DNA of 38,253 nucleotides from IMG/VR virus record IMGVR_UViG_3300020419_000038, positions 1 to 38,253 of that record; one strand, written 5' to 3'. The stretch is from a virus. Of the stretch, positions 32,229 to 38,253 are shown piece after piece (within the stretch, counting starts at the first letter, position 1; every line of letters starts with the position of its first letter). Made by a program: the position numbers and the translations under genes. The notes below the pieces were generated by a model, which was not told the origin of the DNA, made no database searches, and saw nothing but the letters and a program-made list of their open reading frames with translations.

Positions 32229-33029
32229 CTAATTAATGAATTTACCATTTGCAGCTCTGCTTTTACCTACATTAGTAGTATCAAAAAATGTTTTGAGCCT
32301 TATTCTTTTATTAGGTGAAGTGTGGTGATTATATAATGTTTCAATATTATGAGTAAAATCAGTTCTACTTCCCTGGTTTTTTAGCTTGGCAGAATTGTTC
32401 AATAATCTTTGTTCAAATATTTTCCAATCAAAAGAAGGATCATATAGTGCAGAAATCATTGCACTAACAAATGAGTTCTTTCTAAAATATTGAAAAAACT
32501 CTCCAATATACATTATTCTTTCTGCAATAGTTTTTGCTCTCTCCAAGTCATCTACTTTAAAGATACCAATTTTAAAGTTGTTACGATCAACAGAGTTTGA
32601 CCAACCTTTTCCATTAAGCATTGCCATGGATTCAGTAATTCCGAATTTATAAGTTCTAAAGAACCATTCTAGTATTTCGTAATCTTTATGACCCAGCTTA
32701 ACAAAGCTCATCATATATTCTTCCATTGTCCATTTTCTACTAGAAGAATTTAACTTTCTAATACTAACTAAATCCAAACCTTCTTTGATAATATAATCTA
32801 CTGGTTTGTTAACAAGCTTACAGGCTTCAAGTCTGTGTTGACCATCGCACACTTCCATTTTTTCATTAACAATAATAGGAACTTCTAAATCTTTTTCCTT
32901 AATAAGCTTAGCTAGATTTAAAACATGATTTTGAACTATATCTCTATTACCCAAGATATAACCAAATATAGAATAATCTGTTGTCGTATAAATCTTTGTA
33001 GTATCAGTACCAATATTTAATAAGTTCAT
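32229..33029 (-). CDS. ParB-like nuclease-domain protein next to the integrase
   Basis: 266 aa. The N-terminal domain contains VPIIVNEKMEVCDGQHRLEA (about 50-69), where DGQHR is the ParB/Srx-superfamily nucleotide-binding box. The remaining 190 residues are helical and unfamiliar. It overlaps the integrase stop by four bases (ATGA), so the two are co-translated. Such proteins often act as DNA-binding regulators in phages. It is unrelated beyond the domain to the 539-aa ParB-like protein at 438-2057. Confidence 0.8.
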   Translation of the reverse strand: MNLLNIGTDTTKIYTTTDYSIFGYILGNRDIVQNHVLNLAKLIKEKDLEVPIIVNEKMEVCDGQHRLEACKLVNKPVDYIIKEGLDLVSIRKLNSSSRKWTMEEYMMSFVKLGHKDYEILEWFFRTYKFGITESMAMLNGKGWSNSVDRNNFKIGIFKVDDLERAKTIAERIMYIGEFFQYFRKNSFVSAMISALYDPSFDWKIFEQRLLNNSAKLKNQGSRTDFTHNIETLYNHHTSPNKRIRLKTFFDTTNVGKSRAANGKFIN

Positions 33030-34042
33030 TCTAATTTCTCCAATGTATTGACCAGATGGTCAGGATTTAAATTGATGTAATGCACAACACTTGCTGGTGA
33101 TCTCCAACCACCAAGAGCCATTAGAGAATAGTTAGTTGCGTCAGCATCAAGAACTAATCTACTCGCCCAATGGCTTCTCCAGTTATGTACTTTAAATTGT
33201 TGTATGTTTGCCCTTTTAAGAGCTGCCTTATGAGCAGTTTTAATAGGACTCCCATTCTTCTTGCTGGTATAGCTGTATGGTTTTCCACTTGGAGTGAGGA
33301 ATACAAAGCCACTCCGTTCTCTGTTGATTCCACGCAAAGCCTCATAGACTCTTGAGTGAATTGGTAAAGACCGATAGTCACCATTCTTGGTATTCCAGAG
33401 TGTAACTCGCCTTTTATCCATATCGATGTCTTCCCATTTGAGACTGAGTGCTTCTGCAGTTCTAGCACCTTGATAAGCAAGGAAATATATGAGTGGTTGA
33501 AGTATTGGGTTATAAGCATTGATTAACCTTTCTGCTTCTTCTTTTGATAAATACCTTGGCTTTGGCTTTTCAGTCTTGCGAGTTGGTATTTTATTAATTG
33601 TAATATGTGGCTGTTCACCATGAGCATGATTAAGAACAGCTACAAGATTAGAACGATATCTATTAACTGTGTCATTCTTAACTTTGGGAATGACAGATTT
33701 AACAAATCCTGAAAAAGCATATCCATTAATTAAATTAACTTCTGTATTATCAAAGTACTTTAAAAGCTTATCAATACGATCAGCATCATTTTTATGAATT
33801 GTTGTTTTAGAATTTATGTAATCAAGAACTGCCATATTGAAATCTAGGAAAGTACGTTTTGATTGTTGCCTTTCAAGTTCCTCGAGAATTTCTTTTTCTC
33901 TTCTAACTGAATAGGCTTTTGCGTCTTCATACGAAGTGCGTTTTGTACTTTCTCTAATCCTGAACTTTCTTCCGTTTGAGAGGAGGATTGTGTCCCTGAT
34001 ATAGTAGAATGGACTAATCTTGTCTTTTTTGAGCTTAAGCAC
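33026..34042 (-). CDS. int: tyrosine integrase
   Basis: 338 aa. The catalytic set is visible: Arg194 (QGARTAEALSL), Lys219 (NTKNGDYRSLP), His286-x-x-Arg289 (VHNWRSHWAS), Trp313 in place of the second His (GGWRS) and nucleophile Tyr322 (VVHYINLN). The N-terminal about 60 residues are an arm-binding domain and about 65-150 the core-binding domain. It recombines attP (31839-31888) with a host tRNA-Gly gene. It follows an excisionase-like gene and overlaps the ParB-like gene. Confidence 0.97.
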   Translation of the reverse strand: MLKLKKDKISPFYYIRDTILLSNGRKFRIRESTKRTSYEDAKAYSVRREKEILEELERQQSKRTFLDFNMAVLDYINSKTTIHKNDADRIDKLLKYFDNTEVNLINGYAFSGFVKSVIPKVKNDTVNRYRSNLVAVLNHAHGEQPHITINKIPTRKTEKPKPRYLSKEEAERLINAYNPILQPLIYFLAYQGARTAEALSLKWEDIDMDKRRVTLWNTKNGDYRSLPIHSRVYEALRGINRERSGFVFLTPSGKPYSYTSKKNGSPIKTAHKAALKRANIQQFKVHNWRSHWASRLVLDADATNYSLMALGGWRSPASVVHYINLNPDHLVNTLEKLE

Positions 34043-34251
34043 CTTACCTGTATACTCCTAAGAAGTTCCCACAAGTCCTCTTCAGTTATAAACCATTTTG
34101 AACCTGTCTTGAAATATGTAATAAAATTATTTTTAATTGTTCTCTTTAACCACTTTTCGTTCCAGCTTGTTTGTGGTCGCCCAATCTCCCCCAATGCTTC
34201 ATGGAGGGAAAGCAATCGAGGGAAATTAGGCTTTGCATCTTTAACAACCAT
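33844..34251 (-). CDS. excisionase-like DNA-binding protein with long overlap into int
   Basis: 135 aa. Residues 1-70 look like a winged-helix/MerR-type excisionase: PRLLSLHEALGEIGRPQTSW, then KRTIKNNFITYFKTGSKWFI and TEEDLWELLRS. The remaining about 65 residues lie over the integrase N-terminus in another frame, are Ser/Gln/Lys-rich and look unselected. It would steer excision versus integration. Its stop and that arrangement imply translation of int starts inside this gene. The upstream ATG lies directly after the annealing-protein stop. Confidence 0.6.
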   Translation of the reverse strand: MVVKDAKPNFPRLLSLHEALGEIGRPQTSWNEKWLKRTIKNNFITYFKTGSKWFITEEDLWELLRSIQVRCLSSKKTRLVHSTISGTQSSSQTEESSGLEKVQNALRMKTQKPIQLEEKKKFSRNLKGNNQNVLS

Positions 34252-34860
34252 TTAAGATGCTTTGTCCTTTAGTTGAGATCTTTTATTTCTAAATGTAGTT
34301 TCAACATTGCCTTTTAGACTTGCAGGAAGTCTTGCTTCCTTTATTTTCTTGGCAATAGCATCAAGAGCTTTTTCATCTTTAGCTTTCTTGATATCAGCTA
34401 TAAACTGAATAGCTTTTTGCCTAAAATCATCAAGGTCTTCCACGTTAGATGTTTCCATTGGAAGGTCTTCCCCAGCATATACATTGATACCTAATCCGTG
34501 ATAAGCAAGAGCTTTAGTCAAGCATCTCTGGTGAGCCGTATTAACTGCAAAAGAGTCAGGAAATTGCATAGCCTTGTTACGATTGTCAGTAACAGGAAAT
34601 ACTTCTTCAATAGTTATACCTTGAATAGTAACAGAAACACCAACCCAAGTATTACCTTTAGTGTCTCGCATAAAAGGTAAGCGATTGTCTTGGTTATCAG
34701 AATAGACAGTTTTAACAAAAGTAGCTTCTGGGTAGTTGTCTTTAACTGCCTTCCAAGCATGAGTCCAAGAGAGATAAGTAAACTGACCTTTCTTCTCTGT
34801 CATACTGGAAACGTCTATACCAGATAGTGTTTGAAATACGGATAATTTAGAATTAGCCAT
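34252..34860 (-). CDS. DUF1071-type single-strand annealing protein (Sak3-like)
   Basis: 202 aa. The sequence FQTLSGIDVSSMTEKKGQFT, YLSWTHAWKAVKDNYPEATF and, later, FPDSFAVNTAHQRCLTKALA followed by YHGLGINVYAGEDLP are the signature of DUF1071 recombinases. They anneal complementary single strands during phage recombination. The C-terminus is a Lys/Glu helical tail. It pairs with the YqaJ exonuclease upstream, overlapping by eight bases, and with the phage SSB. Confidence 0.92.
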   Translation of the reverse strand: MANSKLSVFQTLSGIDVSSMTEKKGQFTYLSWTHAWKAVKDNYPEATFVKTVYSDNQDNRLPFMRDTKGNTWVGVSVTIQGITIEEVFPVTDNRNKAMQFPDSFAVNTAHQRCLTKALAYHGLGINVYAGEDLPMETSNVEDLDDFRQKAIQFIADIKKAKDEKALDAIAKKIKEARLPASLKGNVETTFRNKRSQLKDKAS

Positions 34861-35737
34861 TAGCGACCTCCTTTAATTGATTGATTTTGATTGACGGCTC
34901 ACGACCTTTGGTTCTGGTCATGGTTAATTGGTAGCCTTTAAGATTACCACCAAGCTTATGTTTCATCTGACGACATAACTTAGGCATCAAATGTCTTAAC
35001 TCAACTTTGGCATAATCTGCATCATGCTTGGCTTCCTTTTCTTTGAGAATTGATTGACAGTTTGAGTCAACCTCTCTGCCAACAGCTGCATCGAATTGCT
35101 CAAGCTCTGATAGTTCCATTGTGTACATATCAGTCCATTGAGCAGGCATAAGGTCTTCGGCACCTTTAGGCTCAACACCAAACTCATACCAGTTCCACCA
35201 CTGCAACGCATTGTGCAGATAAGCATCGATATATTCCTGGTCACGATTGATCTTGCGATACTGAACAGTTGCATTAAGACCAAACAATACTGTTAACCAA
35301 CAGTAATCTGTCATACCAGTATAGATATGGTGTTGAAGCTGAGCAGAATATAAGTCAGCAATCTTATCCATATCCCACATACCAAAATGACATTTAGCCT
35401 CAACAGGAATAAATGGATCAGCTTTGGTTAAAGCATCATAAGTTGAATGAATAGGAACAGATAGATTTCCCTTTTTGTGAACTCTGGTCCTGCCAAGTTG
35501 ATAACTTCCGATTTTGATATCAGAAGTTGTTTCAAACGTATCAAGCACAAATGGTTCACAATATGTACCCAAGTCCATTCGTAGTTGTGTTGATTTTGGA
35601 AATACCTTTGAAGTAGCATTATGCTTTTCTTCAATCAGTTCATACCATTTTTCTAAATCGGCAGATGCAATAATCTTAGCTTCAGAGGAGCCGATATAAT
35701 ATTTTCTCTCATCAAGCTGCTTTTGACTTAGCGCCAT
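34853..35737 (-). CDS. YqaJ-family recombination exonuclease
   Basis: 294 aa from the ATG at 35737, chosen for GGAG seven bases upstream; the frame is open to 35785 inside the preceding gene. Motifs of the lambda-exonuclease/YqaJ fold are IGSSEAKIIA (about 15-24), GTYCEPFVLD with Glu61, HSTYDALTK with Asp101, PVEAKCH with Glu113 and Lys115, and the helix YSAQLQHHIY. It degrades one strand of double-stranded ends to give a substrate for the annealing protein. Confidence 0.93.
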   Translation of the reverse strand: MALSQKQLDERKYYIGSSEAKIIASADLEKWYELIEEKHNATSKVFPKSTQLRMDLGTYCEPFVLDTFETTSDIKIGSYQLGRTRVHKKGNLSVPIHSTYDALTKADPFIPVEAKCHFGMWDMDKIADLYSAQLQHHIYTGMTDYCWLTVLFGLNATVQYRKINRDQEYIDAYLHNALQWWNWYEFGVEPKGAEDLMPAQWTDMYTMELSELEQFDAAVGREVDSNCQSILKEKEAKHDADYAKVELRHLMPKLCRQMKHKLGGNLKGYQLTMTRTKGREPSIKINQLKEVANG

Positions 35738-35999
35738 TCTTTCTCTCCATAGTTGGTTTGTCATTAGGAATGAAGTCCTTTTCAAGAACTCCTACGTCAT
35801 CAGGATCGCAATCTGGTTGTACATTTGCGTCTTCCCAATATTCTTTTGATTTGTAAGTAAATAGCTGTGAATCGAATTGATTGTTTCTACCAAATTCTTT
35901 TATGGCTCTAGTCCATTTACCATTGTTGATATAAACTCCATTAAGCATTGGAGCGATCTCCTTTACTAAAAATCTAAAGTGTTTTCTAGTTAGTCTCAT
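35712..35999 (-). CDS. hypothetical protein, 95 aa
   Basis: N-terminal MRLTRKHFRFLVKEIAPMLN, then NNGKWTRAIKEFGRNNQFDS and an acidic stretch (QPDCDPDDVGVLEKDF). It is the first gene of the recombination operon. GAGGTG lies upstream, and an operator-like inverted repeat sits 18 bases before the start. It overlaps the exonuclease by 26 bases. No family recognised. Confidence 0.65.
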   Translation of the reverse strand: MRLTRKHFRFLVKEIAPMLNGVYINNGKWTRAIKEFGRNNQFDSQLFTYKSKEYWEDANVQPDCDPDDVGVLEKDFIPNDKPTMERKNGAKSKAA

Positions 36000-36016
36000 A
36001 ATATTAGCACCTCAAA

Positions 36017-36032
36017 GCCTAGTTATCTAGGC
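36017..36032. promoter_or_regulatory. operator-like inverted repeat before the recombination operon
   Basis: GCCTAG-TTAT-CTAGGC is a perfect dyad. Twelve of its bases (CCTAGTTATCTA) recur exactly in the Cro promoter at 37175-37186. It is probably a CI/Cro-type binding site controlling the leftward early promoter. Confidence 0.65.
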
Positions 36033-36041
36033 ACAATAGTT

Positions 36042-36068
36042 AAAAAAAAGGGGAAGGAAATCTTCCCC
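36042..36068 (-). terminator. rho-independent terminator after the repressor
   Basis: On the minus strand GGGGAAG/CTTCCCC with a five-base loop is followed by eight T, 16 bases after the repressor stop. It insulates the recombination operon from repressor transcription. Confidence 0.9.
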
Positions 36069-36083
36069 CAAGTTAAAATTAAA

Positions 36084-36674
36084 TCATTCCATATCCCTAA
36101 TAACCTGAACAACCACGCCTAATATATCAACAAGAGCCAAGTCCACGTTGGGATGTTTCTTAGTTGATCTAGCGAGTAGATATGGAGGTTGATATTCATA
36201 TATAGAAAACTGATCTATATTTTTTATCAAGACCACTTGACCTTCTTTGGCTTTCTTCTTCGGATCAACGACTATTACATCTCCAGGGTAAATACTACCT
36301 CTTCCAGCTGAGTCGTAAGTGTCCCAAGCCACAGGAACTGCAAATGCATCAGCCGATACCTTTGCAGTGGTACTTATTGTGTCTTTCGTTTCTTTCATTT
36401 CATTTCCTTCAATCTGCATCAATCTGATGCTGAAGGTATTTAATTTACTAGTCTCCTGACTGCCAAAAGCAAATGGGTAAGACCCTGCTTTTGCACCGAG
36501 CAATCCAATCGATTTCGCAGATAAACACCAAGGTTTCTCTTTAATGAAGCGTTGAAGAGTTGAAGCTCCAACACCAGATTCCATCGCCCAATAACGAGCA
36601 GACCAGCCCTTTGTTCTCATAGTATCTGTCACCCATTTGTGGACAGTCTCTATGAGCTTCATTTCGTCTGACAT
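36084..36674 (-). CDS. CI/LexA-like repressor with S24 domain lacking the catalytic lysine
   Basis: 196 aa. The N-terminal helix-turn-helix lies at about 24-46 (WSARYWAMESGVGASTLQRF). The C-terminal S24 fold has DSAGRGSIYPGD (121-132), where Ser122 has the same spacing to GD as the LexA nucleophile. It continues through VIVVDPKKKAKEGQVVLIKN. In the following strand (FSIYEY) the position of the catalytic Lys is Tyr159. Self-cleavage is therefore unlikely. It should maintain lysogeny by binding the sites at 36017 and 37167. An in-frame GTG four codons upstream (36686) is a possible alternative start; the ATG was chosen because AGGTG lies at a usable distance. Confidence 0.88.
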   Translation of the reverse strand: MSDEMKLIETVHKWVTDTMRTKGWSARYWAMESGVGASTLQRFIKEKPWCLSAKSIGLLGAKAGSYPFAFGSQETSKLNTFSIRLMQIEGNEMKETKDTISTTAKVSADAFAVPVAWDTYDSAGRGSIYPGDVIVVDPKKKAKEGQVVLIKNIDQFSIYEYQPPYLLARSTKKHPNVDLALVDILGVVVQVIRDME

Positions 36675-37047
36675 AATTAATAGCACCTTTTATAATTATT
36701 CTTAAACTTAGATATTTGTAAAATTGACTGTAGCGTGTATTTCTACCAGTCGCCTTACTCAAAAGTGTTCTACCTTCTTTCCAAATAAAACTCCACAGAA
36801 AGATCATAGAAAGCATATTTAATATTTTTGGTGGAGAATTAAGTCTTATACAAATCCCCCAACCAACTCTTTTTCTTGGTCTGTTGGACCACTGCATACC
36901 TAATCCATTTCTATCTTTTAGGTATAATCCCCAACCAGTTCTCATACCTGTTCCAAGACCACCAATCGGTGAGTCTGCATTACGGCTTTGACTTAGGGTT
37001 TTTTGAAATAGCCCCCAACCCCATTTAGTGTTTGTTTTATGTCTCAT
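36541..37047 (-). CDS. Trp/Gly-repeat protein with hydrophobic segment
   Basis: 168 aa if read to its stop; the first 124 are unique and the rest overlap the repressor gene in another frame. Four units of GWG or GLG followed by hydrophobic residues occur: WGWGLFQ (about 9-15), TGWGLYL (about 37-43), GLGMQW (about 48-53) and VGWGICI (about 61-67). A hydrophobic stretch ILNMLSMIFLWSFIW lies at about 75-89. At DNA level the plus strand shows CCCCAACC at 36857, 36929 and 37013. GGAGGTG stands five bases before the ATG. It would be co-transcribed with the repressor, like lysogenic-conversion or superinfection-exclusion genes. No family recognised. Confidence 0.5.
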   Translation of the reverse strand: MRHKTNTKWGWGLFQKTLSQSRNADSPIGGLGTGMRTGWGLYLKDRNGLGMQWSNRPRKRVGWGICIRLNSPPKILNMLSMIFLWSFIWKEGRTLLSKATGRNTRYSQFYKYLSLRIIIKGAINYVRRNEAHRDCPQMGDRYYENKGLVCSLLGDGIWCWSFNSSTLH

Positions 37048-37089
37048 TTAGCACCTCCGTTTTAGACATTTATTAAATTTGGACTCTTA

Positions 37090-37115
37090 GTAAACACCAT
37101 TTTGTAGGCATTTAC
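37090..37115. promoter_or_regulatory. imperfect dyad in the repressor/Cro intergenic region
   Basis: GTAAACACC and GGCATTTAC form an inverted repeat (GTAAAnnCC/GGnnTTTAC) with an eight-base spacer. It differs from the CCTAG operator type. It may be another regulator site or part of the leftward repressor promoter. Confidence 0.4.
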
Positions 37116-37157
37116 AAATAAAAAATTATAAAAATAGGTATTTTGTTTAGATTTATA

Positions 37158-37187
37158 TTGATTATGCCTAGATACCTAGTTATCTAT
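37158..37187 (+). promoter_or_regulatory. Cro promoter with overlapping operators
   Basis: TTGATT (37158-37163), 17 bases and TATCTA (37181-37186) fit a sigma70 promoter. GCCTAGATACCTAG and CCTAGTTATCTATG, two overlapping half-conserved copies of the 36017 dyad, fill the spacer and -10. Transcription would begin close to the AGGAGG of the gene at 37208. Repressor binding here would block it. Confidence 0.65.
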
Positions 37188-37207
37188 GTATTAGGAGGCA
37201 TTGCTAT

Positions 37208-37447
37208 ATGAGTAACTTTGAGTCGAGTTATACTCGAATATTAATCGAACAATTTAGAAAACGCAGAATGGCACTAGGTGTTGCACAGACTAGTGTTGAC
37301 GACCGAATAGGTGTTGCAGCTGGACTAGTAGCTAAATGGGAAACTGGGAATAGAAAGCCAACAAGTTTTAATTTGCATTGTTGGGCTGAAGCCCTCGGAT
37401 GCTCAATTAAACTAGAGGAGAACCCCAATGCGAATATTAGGTATTGA
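37208..37447 (+). CDS. Cro-like helix-turn-helix regulator
   Basis: 79 aa. The HTH_3 fold is at about 8-63: RILIEQFRKRRMALGVAQTS, VDDRIGVAAGLVAKWETGNR, then KPTSFNLHCWAEALG. AGGAGG lies 11 bases upstream. It is divergent from the repressor and expressed from the operator-bearing promoter, as expected for Cro. It overlaps the ruvC-like gene by 20 bases. Confidence 0.85.
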   Translation: MSNFESSYTRILIEQFRKRRMALGVAQTSVDDRIGVAAGLVAKWETGNRKPTSFNLHCWAEALGCSIKLEENPNANIRY

Positions 37448-37931
37448 TCCAGGTCTAAGTGGGGGAATCGCACTTATAGATACAACTGATAAAGATAATC
37501 AGTCTATTCAAGCGATTCGAACACCTATCTATTCATTTAAGAAAGGAAACAAGAATAAAAGATTTCTTGATATGCTTTCTATCATTAACTACATGATCGA
37601 ATTTGAACCAGATCATGCTTTTATTGAGAAGCAACAACCCTATCCAAAACAAGGTCTATCATCTACGTTTATGACAGGTCTAGGCTATGGAATTTATTTA
37701 GGGCTGTTAGTATCTCAAGGTGTCGCTTATACCGAAGTAGCACCTACCAAATGGAAGAAAACCCTCGGTATATCAGCTGATAAAGATGAAGCTCGTAAAA
37801 GAGCATCAGAGCTTATGCCATCTGCTTCTGAATTATGGCAACTTAAATGTGAAGATGGTGTTGCAGAGGCTGCTCTACTTGCCTATTACGGCATACAAAG
37901 TGGCTCTGCAACGTCCAAGATTCTACATTAA
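37428..37931 (+). CDS. RuvC-like Holliday junction resolvase
   Basis: 167 aa. RNase H-type active-site acids are seen in MRILGIDPGLSGG (Asp7), HAFIEKQ (Glu67) and CEDGVAEAALLAYYG (Asp143, Glu147). The length matches RuvC-family phage resolvases. It resolves branched DNA before packaging or after recombination by the exonuclease/annealing pair. AGGAG precedes the start. Confidence 0.92.
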   Translation: MRILGIDPGLSGGIALIDTTDKDNQSIQAIRTPIYSFKKGNKNKRFLDMLSIINYMIEFEPDHAFIEKQQPYPKQGLSSTFMTGLGYGIYLGLLVSQGVAYTEVAPTKWKKTLGISADKDEARKRASELMPSASELWQLKCEDGVAEAALLAYYGIQSGSATSKILH

Positions 37932-37936
37932 ATAGA

Positions 37937-38253
37937 GTGTACTTCAAAGACACAAAGCAAGAACAATGGAAGATAAAGGCATTGTATCGTCTCAAATACC
38001 CAGACATCGCCAAACTGATGGATTCGGTACGAAAACATTTTCCTGAAGCTCAATTAGTTAAAGTTCGTGAATTAAAAGTGTCTGATACAAAACTCTATTT
38101 AGATTGCCCTTTTAGTGACAGAGATTTGGTCAAGAAGTTAGGGGCAAAATGGGATCATTCCAGAAAGAAATGGTTTGTACCAGCTGATGTTGATAAAACT
38201 CCGTTTAAGAAATGGGGAGTTCCAGATATAAAAGAAGGTAAAGAAATTAAAAT
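37937..38253 (+). CDS. DUF5710-like protein, cut by the window end
   Basis: The frame is open from a GTG at 37937, six bases after the RuvC-like stop, to the last base. KLYLDCPFSDRDLVKKLGAK followed by WDHSRKKWFVPADVD matches the DUF5710 pattern (hydrophobic strand, then KxLGAKWD, KKWYVP), a small domain often attached to phage or plasmid primases and DNA-processing proteins. The start is uncertain: no good ribosome site, and an ATG at 38019 is possible. If the molecule is circular the frame would end at position 61. Confidence 0.6.
   Translation, partial: MYFKDTKQEQWKIKALYRLKYPDIAKLMDSVRKHFPEAQLVKVRELKVSDTKLYLDCPFSDRDLVKKLGAKWDHSRKKWFVPADVDKTPFKKWGVPDIKEGKEIK

Noticed and set aside
36857-37020. 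CRISPR or iteron array from three CCCCAACC copies
   Set aside because: Only three short copies at unequal spacing (72 and 84), in frame with the GWG codons of a gene; the coding repeat explains them.

Overview
The window reads as the almost complete genome of an AT-rich temperate podovirus. Its virion genes follow the order and families of T7-like short-tailed phages: terminase, connector/portal, scaffold, capsid, two tail tubular proteins, internal virion proteins, fibres, then lysis. Its control genes are those of a lysogenic phage: tyrosine integrase, attP, CI/LexA-like repressor and Cro-like protein. No phage RNA polymerase, DNA polymerase, helicase or primase is visible. Gene style and base composition suggest a marine bacterial host, probably a low-GC proteobacterium; this is inference. 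The attachment core is the 3' part of a tRNA-Gly(GCC), so the host should carry attB in that tRNA.

Layout. Positions 1-6298 (minus strand) hold a tRNA-Cys(GCA), a ParB-like protein, an SSB and many small proteins. Several of these overlap tightly, and one pair appears to use two frames of the same DNA. The SSB leader (4101-4405) is long and folds into a four-way junction. Positions 6299-7109 hold no credible gene but a dense run of helices, tetraloops and a possible pseudoknot on the plus strand: a large structured RNA just upstream of the packaging genes. Positions 7110-31251 (plus) are the late region: small and large terminase, portal, scaffold, major capsid, tail tubes A and B, ejection proteins, repetitive fibre proteins, and a lysis cassette (3TM holin, small membrane proteins, T4-type lysozyme). 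A strong terminator closes it at 31639-31676.

Positions 31680-31988 are attP, with a tRNA-Gly core and paired arm-type repeats at 11-bp spacing. Positions 31961-36686 (minus) carry a second ParB-like protein, integrase, a probable excisionase, a DUF1071-type annealing protein, a YqaJ exonuclease and the repressor. The repressor keeps the S24 serine but has Tyr in place of the catalytic Lys. From 37208 rightwards (plus) run a Cro-like gene, a RuvC-like resolvase and a DUF5710-like gene cut by the window end. Related operator-like sites sit at 36017-36032 and 37167-37187.

The most notable signals are the large RNA upstream of terS, a 12-bp motif (CCCCACCAYTRY) present seven times, a second motif (ATGTGAAT) at transcription-unit boundaries, and a Trp/Gly-repeat membrane-like protein between the repressor and Cro genes. 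Several genes under 60 codons were found by reading the gaps.
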